Source: Gillisia lutea
GTDB lineage: Bacteria; Bacteroidota; Bacteroidia; Flavobacteriales; Flavobacteriaceae
Assembly: GCF_021568705.1 (NCBI RefSeq)
Contig: NZ_JAKGTH010000011.1
Location: 186,001 to 250,000, forward strand
Direction: 5' to 3'
Length of the DNA stretch: 64,000 bases
A program made the position numbers and the translations under genes. The notes below the pieces were generated by a model that had not been told where the DNA came from, made no database searches, and saw only the letters and a program-made list of their open reading frames with translations. Positions 9,334-17,346 of the stretch are shown piece by piece. Each line of letters starts with the position of its first letter. Positions within the stretch are counted from its first letter, which is position 1.

Positions 9334-9370
9334 TAGAAAATCCACACTTGAGTGTGGATTTTCTATTTTA
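9334..9370 (+). terminator. Rho-independent terminator with a perfect inverted repeat
   Basis: Bases 9334-9348 and 9351-9365 are perfect reverse complements (15 bp, GC-rich core CCACAC/GTGTGG). The stem is flanked by A-rich sequence before and T-rich sequence after, so it could stop transcription on either strand. It follows the deacetylase stop by 25 bases. The rest of the 226-base gap up to 9534 is AT-rich and holds a small inverted repeat (AATTGA/TCAATT near 9438-9456) and a weak -7-like box TTTATTTG at 9489-9496. Confidence 0.8.
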
Positions 9371-9534
9371 TTAAGCTTAGGTATTGGTTGATTTTATTTT
9401 ACTTTATTATTAAAACCCTTTTTTATAGGCTTAACTAATTGATTTTCAGTCAATTGATTCTATTTTAATTAAGATAACGTTCACTAATTTTATTTGGCTT
9501 TTAAGTTGCATGTCTATTAGCAGAAATAATAATT

Positions 9535-10752
9535 ATGCAATTAGAAACCGGACTCGTATTAGATATAATTGGCGCTATATTCATGCTGCCCTTTCTTTAT
9601 TTGGTGACTCAATTTATATTCAAAAGCTTACAAAAAAAACATTCTTTTTTTAATAGAACCCTTATGAATAGGTTGTTTATTTATCATATGGGGTTTGGAA
9701 TGGTGTATTATATTTATGCCTTTTTCAATGCATCTGATTCCCATAAATACTTTATTTGGCCACAGAATATCCATAAAGGTTGGCTTGATTTTTTCGGAAC
9801 AGAAACTACGTTTGTAAATTTTATTTCATATCCTTTTATCAATGGACTCGGGTTTAGCTATGAGATGATGATGCTATTATTCACCTGGTTTGGATTTTTA
9901 GGTTTCGTGTATGCGTATTTATTTTTTAAAGAGAATATATCTTTAGAAGTTAAAGTGTTTAAACATATAGATCTACTTACTTTAATACTCTTTTTACCGA
10001 ACATGCACTTTTGGACGGCTTCTCTAGGAAAAGGATCAATCATTTTTCTTGGTCTGATGCTTTTTGCTTACTCTATCAAAAAGCCTAAAGTTAGAGTGGT
10101 GGGTTTATTAATAGGTGCTCTTCTCGTTTTTTATATAAGACCTCATGTTTTTCTCTTATTAACTGTTGGTGGCTTAGGTGGATTCTTCTTAGGTAAGGAT
10201 GCCATTTCATGGAAGAAGAAATTAATAATAGGGTTAAGTATGTTATTAGGCCTGTTTCTTATTCATGAAAAAATTTTGGCAGTAGTTCATCTTAATAATT
10301 CTAAAGATCTAATATCCGATTTTATAGCTTTCACAGCGCAAAGATCTCAAGATCTTAATACAGCAAGCTCTGGTGTTAATATGGCCGGGTACTCACTGCC
10401 AGAAAAATTCTTTACATTCTGGTTCCGTCCTTTATTTTTTGATGCTCCGGGTATACTAGGTATAATAGTGTCTTTAGAGAATTTTATTTACTTGCTGCTA
10501 TTTTTGAAAATATTGAAATTAGATTTCCTGAAGTTTTTAAAGAATGCACCGGTTAATGTGAGAATGAGTTTAGTGCTGTTTATGCTTACATCTTTTGCCA
10601 TGACTTTTGTTATGTCTAATCTTGGGATAATTATTAGACAGAAGTCTATGGTCATGTACTTCTTGTTTTTTGTAATCTATTATTATCTTGCTCATCAGAA
10701 AGGTCTCATTTCGCAAATTAAAGACAAAGAACTATCTTTGACTGCTGCGTAA
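9535..10752 (+). CDS. Multi-pass membrane protein of a glycan locus, possible polymerase (copy 2)
   Basis: 405 residues, about ten hydrophobic segments, homologous along its whole length to the protein at 7078-8328. Shared blocks include FWTASLGKG, YIRPHVFL, FWFRPLFFDAPGILG and a near-identical C-terminal segment ending FFVIYYYLA. At the DNA level the region 10004-10035 is almost the same as 7517-7548. It follows a terminator and a 170-base AT-rich leader, so it probably begins a new transcription unit that continues into the NeuB-like gene 22 bases downstream. Having two such proteins in one locus may mean two polymerisation activities, or a relict of recombination. No function is established. 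Confidence 0.6.
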   Translation: MQLETGLVLDIIGAIFMLPFLYLVTQFIFKSLQKKHSFFNRTLMNRLFIYHMGFGMVYYIYAFFNASDSHKYFIWPQNIHKGWLDFFGTETTFVNFISYPFINGLGFSYEMMMLLFTWFGFLGFVYAYLFFKENISLEVKVFKHIDLLTLILFLPNMHFWTASLGKGSIIFLGLMLFAYSIKKPKVRVVGLLIGALLVFYIRPHVFLLLTVGGLGGFFLGKDAISWKKKLIIGLSMLLGLFLIHEKILAVVHLNNSKDLISDFIAFTAQRSQDLNTASSGVNMAGYSLPEKFFTFWFRPLFFDAPGILGIIVSLENFIYLLLFLKILKLDFLKFLKNAPVNVRMSLVLFMLTSFAMTFVMSNLGIIIRQKSMVMYFLFFVIYYYLAHQKGLISQIKDKELSLTAA

Positions 10753-10774
10753 TATGCAGTTAAACTAATAGTGA

Positions 10775-11818
10775 ATGAATCAAACTACTTATCTAATTGG
10801 GGAAATTGGTCAGAATCATAATGGATCGCCCGAATTAGCTAAATTAATTGTTGATGTAGCCGCCAGGTCTATAATAGACCCTCTCTTTCAGCATAAATTG
10901 AAAGGGATGGATGCTGTTAAACTTACCAAGAGGGATTTAAACTATGAGTTATCGGTTACTTCGGCAAATCGTATTTATAATTCACCACATTCGTTTGGAC
11001 ATACTTATGGGGAACATAGGGCTGCTTTAGAGCTTAGTGATATTGAACATTATGAGATTTATCTTTACGCTAAAGAGAAAGGTCTTGATTTCATTGAGAC
11101 ACTTTGCGCCCCTTCATGCTTGTCGGTATTAAAACATTTTACACCAGACAAATTAAAGATAGCCTCTCGAGATCTTACTAACATTCCCCTTTTAAGTGCA
11201 TTAGCTGAAACTGGTCTTCCTATTATTTTGTCTACAGGAATGGCAGGAAAGGAGGAATTGGATAACGCTTTAAATGAAATAAATAGGTATCACAATGATA
11301 TTTCCATTTTGCATTGCGTATCAGAGTATCCTACTAACCCCTTAAATGTTAATTTAAATACTATCCTCTATTTAAAAGAAAACTACCCTCAATATACTGT
11401 TGGATATTCCGATCATACCATTGGAATAGCTACGCCGTTAGCTGCTGTATCCATGGGAGCAAATATTATTGAGAAACATCTTACCCTAGATAGAAAAATG
11501 AAAGGAACAGACCAAGCCGGATCTTTAGGAATAGATGGAGCTCAACGGATGGTAAGAGATATACGATTATTAGAATTATCTTTTGGTAAGAAAGATCTTT
11601 TTATAGATCCCTCAGTGGAATTAGGAAAGATTAAATTGGAGCGATCTTTAGCTACTAATAAAATATTGTTGGCTGGGTCGATAATTAAAGACGAAGATTT
11701 GCATTTATTATCGCCTGGAGACGGCTTTAAATATACAGAAAAGTCAAAAATTATAGGAAAAAAGTTAGTGATTGATATAGTAGCTAATGAAATTATTTAT
11801 TCTAATTACTTGGAGTAA
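10775..11818 (+). CDS. NeuB-family nonulosonate synthase-like protein
   Basis: 347 residues. NeuB enzymes condense phosphoenolpyruvate with an N-acetylated hexose to give sialic-acid-like sugars. The TIM-barrel signatures are present: IGQNHNGS (11-18), KIAS (128-131), STGMA (153-157), GYSDHTIG (210-217), EKHLTLDR (233-240), and a C-terminal SAF/antifreeze-like domain from about 289 to 347. Several core blocks depart from typical NeuB: an extra segment at about 31-43, VKLTKRD where VKFQ is usual, a PHSFGHTYGEHR insertion at 71-82, TLCAPSC (109-115) in place of STPFD, and an Arg at 132 after KIAS where Gly is usual. It is therefore a synthase-like enzyme with probably unusual substrate. Neighbouring phosphatase and cytidylyltransferase genes support the ulosonate role. 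Confidence 0.8.
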   Translation: MNQTTYLIGEIGQNHNGSPELAKLIVDVAARSIIDPLFQHKLKGMDAVKLTKRDLNYELSVTSANRIYNSPHSFGHTYGEHRAALELSDIEHYEIYLYAKEKGLDFIETLCAPSCLSVLKHFTPDKLKIASRDLTNIPLLSALAETGLPIILSTGMAGKEELDNALNEINRYHNDISILHCVSEYPTNPLNVNLNTILYLKENYPQYTVGYSDHTIGIATPLAAVSMGANIIEKHLTLDRKMKGTDQAGSLGIDGAQRMVRDIRLLELSFGKKDLFIDPSVELGKIKLERSLATNKILLAGSIIKDEDLHLLSPGDGFKYTEKSKIIGKKLVIDIVANEIIYSNYLE

Positions 11819-11849
11819 ACGGTATTTGTAATTATAGCATTAAAAACCT

Positions 11850-12359
11850 ATGAGAATTAAGTTATTGGTTTCTGATATAGATGGGGTATGGACTGATGGT
11901 TCTTTCTATTATAGTGAAAAGGGAGATGCGCTTCGCAAATTTTCTACCAAGGATAGTTTTGGTGTAAGTCTTGCTAATATCATGGATTTACCCATCTTGA
12001 TACTTTCTGGAGAACAAAATGAAATGGTTATTTCCCGACTTAAAAAATTGAATATAACAAATTATCAGCTAGGTGTTAAAAACAAACTTAATGCCCTTCT
12101 TGATTTTTGTACTTTATATGCCATCTCTCTTTCTGAAGTAGCTTATATAGGAGATGATATGAATGATCATGCCCTATTGAATAAGGTAGGTTTGTTTGTG
12201 TGTCCTGTAGATGCAAATTTAAGGATTAAACAGAACGCTCATGTAACTCTGGAAAAAAAGGGAGGAGAAGGTGCTTTCCGTGAGTTTGTGGAATACGTTT
12301 TGGAAAAGGAAGGGGTATTAGAAGTTGCTTATGACAGGTATATAAAAATAAATGACTGA
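11850..12359 (+). CDS. KdsC-like HAD phosphatase
   Basis: 169 residues, the usual size of 3-deoxy-manno-octulosonate-8-phosphate phosphatases and the related acylneuraminate-9-phosphatases. The HAD nucleophile motif is SDIDGVWTDG with D9 and D11, Ser53 in LSGEQ is motif II, and GDDMND (101-106) is the Mg2+-binding motif. The family forms tetramers without a cap domain. It lies 31 bases after the NeuB-like gene and overlaps the next gene by eight bases. It probably dephosphorylates the condensation product before CMP activation. A role in Kdo synthesis for lipid A is possible but less likely in this context. Confidence 0.85.
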   Translation: MRIKLLVSDIDGVWTDGSFYYSEKGDALRKFSTKDSFGVSLANIMDLPILILSGEQNEMVISRLKKLNITNYQLGVKNKLNALLDFCTLYAISLSEVAYIGDDMNDHALLNKVGLFVCPVDANLRIKQNAHVTLEKKGGEGAFREFVEYVLEKEGVLEVAYDRYIKIND

Positions 12360-13068
12360 TATTAAAACAGCTGTAATAATTCAAGCTCGAATGTCAAGCA
12401 CTCGTTTACCGGGTAAAAGTCTTCAATTAATAGGTGAAAAACCTCTCATATATTATGTAATTCAAAGGTTAAAATCACTGAATATACCTATAATTATATG
12501 TACCAGTACTCATGATAGTGATAATGATTTAGTTGAGTATTTACAAGCTCAAGAAATTTTGGTATATCGAGGATCTCTCTTTAATGTTTTAGAAAGATAT
12601 ATCTCCGCAGCTGAATATTATAATATTAAGAATATCATTAGAATTACAGGAGATAATCCTTTAGTCGACATTAAAGCTTTAGAAATGGCTCTCCCAATGT
12701 TAAAGGATTATTCTTATATAGATGCTATTTACCCGAATGGCTGGATTAAAGGTACTGGTTTTGAACTTGTGAAATTATCAGAATTGAAAAATATCAATTC
12801 CCATGAACCTTTGCATAAGGAACATGTAACTTTAGCTTTACGAGAGGATATTTCGAAAAAGCCATACTATAAAAAATTAGCCATTCCTTCTTATCAAAGA
12901 TCTTATAATAATATTGTATTGACTTGTGATTATCCTCAAGATTTACAAACCTTACAATATGTTTTTGAACATTTTAATTATAATACAAACATAAGAATCG
13001 AGGAAATTATTGATTTGTTTAGAAGGCATCCAGCACCTTTTCTTAAAAATCTGCATTATCATCAATAA
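12352..13068 (+). CDS. SpsF-like cytidylyltransferase-family protein
   Basis: 238 residues. The N-terminal motif IIQARMSSTRLPGK (about residues 9-22) is the nucleotide-binding signature of the SpsF/CMP-ulosonate synthetase group, and TGDNPLVD around residue 99 is the metal-binding region. B. subtilis SpsE (NeuB family) and SpsF are encoded side by side in spore-coat polysaccharide synthesis, and the same pairing occurs here. It could activate the ulosonate made upstream, in which case it would be one of two cytidylyltransferases in the locus (the other is at 18878-19558). The gene overlaps the phosphatase gene by eight bases. Confidence 0.75.
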   Translation: MTDIKTAVIIQARMSSTRLPGKSLQLIGEKPLIYYVIQRLKSLNIPIIICTSTHDSDNDLVEYLQAQEILVYRGSLFNVLERYISAAEYYNIKNIIRITGDNPLVDIKALEMALPMLKDYSYIDAIYPNGWIKGTGFELVKLSELKNINSHEPLHKEHVTLALREDISKKPYYKKLAIPSYQRSYNNIVLTCDYPQDLQTLQYVFEHFNYNTNIRIEEIIDLFRRHPAPFLKNLHYHQ

Positions 13069-13140
13069 ATCCGCAAACCCCGTTAATCTCTCTTTTATAA
13101 CAATAATATTAGTAGTTTTGGGTAATTCTATAAAACTTGT

Positions 13141-14937
13141 ATGAATTATAAAGATTTTTTGAAAAAATACTTTCACTTCTTTACATACTTCCATAACTAT
13201 TTAGGTTATAGGATTTTCATAGCATTGATCAGTAGCGTATTAGTTGGTATTCTGGATGGAGTTGGTTTAGCATTGTTTATACCTTTAATAAGAATGATAA
13301 CTGGTTCCCCAATGGGTGCATCATTAAGTGGTAAGGAAAATTTTATCAGTGAATTGGTATTAGATACTTTTAACATTACCCCTAATTTATTAAATGTATT
13401 TATGCTGATATTTATATTCTTTTGTTTTAAAGGAATAGCTAAATTCTTCGAGTCTTATTTAAGAGTGGTATTTCAGCAAGTTTTTATGAGAAAAGTACGT
13501 CTTGCAAATATAGATTTACTAAATAGTTATGATTTTCAGAAATTCCTTAAGTCAGACGCAGGTAGAATTCAAAATACTCTTAGCGGAGAGATAAATAGGC
13601 TAAACTCAGCTTACATTCATTATTTTAAATCTTTTCAATTAGGAGTCCTAGTTCTTACCTATATTATATTTGCCTTAGGAGTAGACTGGAAATTTACATT
13701 ATTAACAGTCTTTGGAGGTGTAGCTGTAAACTTCATCTTTAAATATCTCTATAAACGAACAGTTTACTTTTCTAGGATGTTCACCTTAAAAACCCATTTC
13801 TTTCAAAATTTATTGGTTCAAAAAGTATATCTATTTAAATATTTAAAAGCCACAGGATTAAATGCCGTATATGGAGAAAAACTGAAAAGTAGTATTCATG
13901 ATATGGAAGGCATACAGAAAAAAGTAGGATTAGTGGATGCTTTATTAGGAGCATTACGGGAGCCATTGAGTATAGTAATCGTATTTTTAGCAGTATTTTT
14001 AAATATTCAGTTTTTTGATGAAAGTTTAGCAAATGTAATGTTGAGTTTGCTATTACTATATAGGGCTATTACATTCTTTATGACCATGCAGGAACAATGG
14101 AATAGTTTTCTGGGTGTTTCGGGAAGCTTGGAAAATATGCGTGATTTTACCAAAGAATTGGAAAGGGGAAAAGAAAAAAACGGTAAAATTATATTTGATA
14201 CGTTTAAGGAAAAATTAGTGTTTAAGGATGTAACATTTAGCTTTACTTCAAAAAAGAATATTTTAAGTCATATAAGTTTTACAGTTCATAAAAATGAAAC
14301 TCTTGCTATAGTTGGGGAAAGTGGGGCAGGTAAATCTACAATGCTCAATGTTCTTTCCGGGTTACTCCTTCCTACTTCCGGGATGTATTACGTAGACAAC
14401 ATTCCTATTCATGAGTTTGAAGCTCAAAGTTTTAAAAAGCGTATTGGGTATATAGTGCAGGATGCCACAATTTTTAATGATACAATATATAATAATATAA
14501 GTTTTTGGGCACCAAAAACCCCTGAGAATTATAAGCGATTCTTGTATGCAATTAAAAAATCTGCTATCGATGATTTTATTTTGAACTTGCCTAATAAGGA
14601 GGACACCTTGTTAGGTAGTAATGGTATTAATATTAGCGGCGGGCAAAAGCAAAGGCTTTCTATAGCAAGGGAGTTATTTAAAGAAGTAGATTTTTTACTG
14701 TTGGATGAAGCAACCTCCGCTTTAGATACTGAAACCGAAGCTATAATACGAAATAATATTTATAAACTTAAAGGTGAGTACACTATAATTATAATAGCGC
14801 ATAGACTAGCAACTATAAAAAATGCCGATCGAATAATATTAATGGATAAGGGGGTGATTAGTGCAATTGGTTCATTCGAAGAATTATTGCAATGCTCATC
14901 CAAATTCAGAAAAATGGTGAGTATTCAAAACTTGTAA
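13141..14937 (+). CDS. ABC half-transporter with fused permease and ATPase, probable glycolipid flippase
   Basis: 598 residues: an N-terminal permease domain with about six membrane segments (roughly residues 20-320) and a C-terminal ATPase. Walker A is GESGAGKST (about 393-401), the signature is ISGGQKQR (about 498-505), Walker B is LLLDEA (about 520) and the H-loop is AHRLAT. This is the MsbA/PglK layout; it would work as a homodimer moving a lipid-linked substrate across the inner membrane. With PglC-F-like genes in the same locus and no Wzx-type flippase visible, a PglK-like role for the lipid-linked oligosaccharide is a reasonable inference. Its 72-base upstream gap has no terminator. 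Confidence 0.8.
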   Translation: MNYKDFLKKYFHFFTYFHNYLGYRIFIALISSVLVGILDGVGLALFIPLIRMITGSPMGASLSGKENFISELVLDTFNITPNLLNVFMLIFIFFCFKGIAKFFESYLRVVFQQVFMRKVRLANIDLLNSYDFQKFLKSDAGRIQNTLSGEINRLNSAYIHYFKSFQLGVLVLTYIIFALGVDWKFTLLTVFGGVAVNFIFKYLYKRTVYFSRMFTLKTHFFQNLLVQKVYLFKYLKATGLNAVYGEKLKSSIHDMEGIQKKVGLVDALLGALREPLSIVIVFLAVFLNIQFFDESLANVMLSLLLLYRAITFFMTMQEQWNSFLGVSGSLENMRDFTKELERGKEKNGKIIFDTFKEKLVFKDVTFSFTSKKNILSHISFTVHKNETLAIVGESGAGKSTMLNVLSGLLLPTSGMYYVDNIPIHEFEAQSFKKRIGYIVQDATIFNDTIYNNISFWAPKTPENYKRFLYAIKKSAIDDFILNLPNKEDTLLGSNGINISGGQKQRLSIARELFKEVDFLLLDEATSALDTETEAIIRNNIYKLKGEYTIIIIAHRLATIKNADRIILMDKGVISAIGSFEELLQCSSKFRKMVSIQNL

Positions 14938-14955
14938 TTCCATTAAACAATTTTC

Positions 14956-16419
14956 ATGAAGATATTTATAGCGTCCATATATAATATTGATAGTTATTCT
15001 CGCGGAATAATGCCCGATGTTTTGCAAGACAGCATTAACAAATATTCTAATGCAACTATTTATTACTTAAGTTGTTACAATTCGTTTGATGTTTGTTACT
15101 TTAATCCTGATAAAAAACCTGATATCTGTTATAGGTGTAAAACTGGCGCTAAAAATACTTTAAGATTGGTTAATGGAGAATTTACAGATCTAAGTATTAA
15201 TGATATAGTTACGAATGAAGACAAAAATACAGCCATTAACTTTTACAGAGATAAAAGTAGGGTAAGTTTTAATGATGTTTATGACGAGTTTGAAGTTGGG
15301 GCATCTACGTTATCCACCTATATTTCTATAACTCGTGACCGAGATTTATTTAATGCTGACGCATCCTTTGTTAAAGAACTGGCCATTAACGCTTTAAGTT
15401 TATACTTGGGTTTATATCGTTTTTTTAAAAGTAATGAAATTGATGTAGTCTATAACTTTAACGCTAGGCAAGAATATGTTAGAGCTGTTTTAAATGCCTC
15501 CTTAAAAGCAAATATTGATTGTTATAATGTAGAGCGGGCGAGAATGGGAGGTTTTATTGAGACTTATAAAAATGTTTTACCTCATAATATATCAACAAAA
15601 TGGAAACTTGTTCAAGATTGTTGGAGTGAGAGCCGCTTAAGTGTAAAGGAGAAAGAAATAATTGGATCGAGTTTTTATGATAGACAGGGAAAGGGGGAAA
15701 GTATAATTTTCCAATCGTACACCTCCAATATGGAAAAGGGAAGCTTGCCACCGTATATTTTAGGTAATAAAAAAAACCTAGTGCTTTTTAATAGTTCAGA
15801 TGATGAGTTTGCAGCAATGGGTGAAGAATTTCAGAACCCATTTTTTAAAAATCAGAATGAAGGTCTAGATTATTTGGTTCATTTGGTGGGCTCGAAATTA
15901 CAGGGATATAATCTTATAATTAGGATGCATCCCAATTTATCTGGGGTTACTCATAAATTTGTTGAACAAATAAAAGAATTGCATCAACTGTATCCAAATA
16001 TTTATGTAGTTCCTCCAGAAAGCAAAATAGATACATATGCATTAATGGATACTGCAGATAAGGTTATCAGTTTTGGATCGACCACTGGCTTGGAGGCCAA
16101 TTATAGAAATATACCTGTAATTTTATTAGGTAAAAGTTTTTATTTCTATGCAAACGTGGCCTATATTCCCACTAAGAAGGAAGACCTAGAGGACTTACTT
16201 TCACAAGATCTTCAGTTAAAACCAAGAATAGATGCGTTAAAATTTGGTTTTTATTACTTACGAGGGGGGAGTAAGACACAATATTACTTTGAAGATAATA
16301 AAGGAAAAGGAGTGTTTTTTAAAACTAAAAGAATTCATTTTTTTACTTTAAAACAGCGAATTAAGAATCAGTTCATTAAATTAATGTATCAATTTTTTAA
16401 GATGCGCATTAGACTATAA
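14956..16419 (+). CDS. Capsule-synthesis-type GT-B protein
   Basis: 487 residues of no precisely named family. The C-terminal half carries IIRMHPNLSG (about 321-330) and ISFGSTTGLEANY...PVILLG (about 371-391). This His-containing and SxxGxE(A/x) pattern is typical of the capsule synthesis and CDP-glycerol transferase GT-B group. The N-terminal third has a CYRCKTGAKN stretch with paired Cys, of unknown meaning. It probably transfers a sugar or a glycerol-phosphate-like group to the glycan; the donor could be a CMP- or CDP-linked compound. It begins 18 bases after the ABC gene and ends three bases before the GT2 gene, inside a very compact block reaching to 22055. Confidence 0.65.
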   Translation: MKIFIASIYNIDSYSRGIMPDVLQDSINKYSNATIYYLSCYNSFDVCYFNPDKKPDICYRCKTGAKNTLRLVNGEFTDLSINDIVTNEDKNTAINFYRDKSRVSFNDVYDEFEVGASTLSTYISITRDRDLFNADASFVKELAINALSLYLGLYRFFKSNEIDVVYNFNARQEYVRAVLNASLKANIDCYNVERARMGGFIETYKNVLPHNISTKWKLVQDCWSESRLSVKEKEIIGSSFYDRQGKGESIIFQSYTSNMEKGSLPPYILGNKKNLVLFNSSDDEFAAMGEEFQNPFFKNQNEGLDYLVHLVGSKLQGYNLIIRMHPNLSGVTHKFVEQIKELHQLYPNIYVVPPESKIDTYALMDTADKVISFGSTTGLEANYRNIPVILLGKSFYFYANVAYIPTKKEDLEDLLSQDLQLKPRIDALKFGFYYLRGGSKTQYYFEDNKGKGVFFKTKRIHFFTLKQRIKNQFIKLMYQFFKMRIRL

Positions 16420-16422
16420 TGT

Positions 16423-17346
16423 ATGTTAAAAACTAGATTTGCTGCTTTTGTAATGACATTTGAACGACCCGATGTTCTTGTTGAGACAATTAAAAAAATT
16501 CAATCTCAAAGTTTTCCTCCAGCAGTAGTTTTAATAGTAGATAATAGTAACAATTACACTACACAGGAACGTTTACAGAAAGAAAATTTAATCGGTATAG
16601 AGTACTTAAGAGTAGGATATAATAGTGGCCCGGCAGGAGCAGCTTACTTAGCGTTAAAGCATTTAACCAACCTCGGATTCGAATGGATATATTGGGGAGA
16701 CGATGATAATCCACCTAGAGATACAACAGTTTTTGCAAATTTAATGGGTGCAATGGAGAAGCTAACTTCTCAAGGGATAAAGCTCGGTCTCTTAGGGGAA
16801 AAGGGTGGGAAATTTAATAGTTTTTCGGGTCGGATTAAATCACTTTCAAATTTTGAATTGAAACAAGGGGAATATTTAGAAGTTGATTCTATACCGGGAG
16901 GACATAGTATGATTGTGAATACCGAAGTTATTAAAAATAAAATTTTTCCTAATTCTGATCTTTTTTTTGGTTTCGAAGAGTTTGACTTTTGTTTGAACAT
17001 AAAAAAATCTTCTTTTAAGTTAATGATCACGACTGCACCTTGGCTTAAGGTAAGAGAGGAAAATAATCTTAGCAATAAAGAATATAGATGGAGGGGAAAT
17101 TCTTTTGGTAAATCCGATCAGTTACAACGAGAATATTACAGCACAAGAAATTTACTTGATATTTTTTATAAACATCATTATTATATACCTTTTGTAATTC
17201 TTTTAATCAAAAGTTTTGGGAAAATGCTTTTAGGCTTCAAATATGGAACACATTATGGTAGAAACATGTTTTTAATTCAGTCTCATGCAATAACTGATTT
17301 TTTTAAGGGTAATTTTGGCATGAAAAAGCATATTAATAGACTTTAA
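16423..17346 (+). CDS. Family 2 glycosyltransferase (GT-A fold)
   Basis: 307 residues. The opening FVMTFERPDVLVETIKKI is the nucleotide-binding strand-helix of GT2, VDNS follows, and the metal-binding site is GDDDNP (about 93-98), a version of the DXD motif seen in GlfT-like and rhamnosyltransferase-like GT2 enzymes. GFEEFDFC about 95 residues later fits the catalytic ED-type motif. The C-terminal part contains a hydrophobic stretch (FVILLIKSFGKMLLGF) that may attach it to the membrane. The start is three bases after the preceding stop, and its own stop directly abuts the aldolase ATG. Donor unknown. Confidence 0.8.
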   Translation: MLKTRFAAFVMTFERPDVLVETIKKIQSQSFPPAVVLIVDNSNNYTTQERLQKENLIGIEYLRVGYNSGPAGAAYLALKHLTNLGFEWIYWGDDDNPPRDTTVFANLMGAMEKLTSQGIKLGLLGEKGGKFNSFSGRIKSLSNFELKQGEYLEVDSIPGGHSMIVNTEVIKNKIFPNSDLFFGFEEFDFCLNIKKSSFKLMITTAPWLKVREENNLSNKEYRWRGNSFGKSDQLQREYYSTRNLLDIFYKHHYYIPFVILLIKSFGKMLLGFKYGTHYGRNMFLIQSHAITDFFKGNFGMKKHINRL

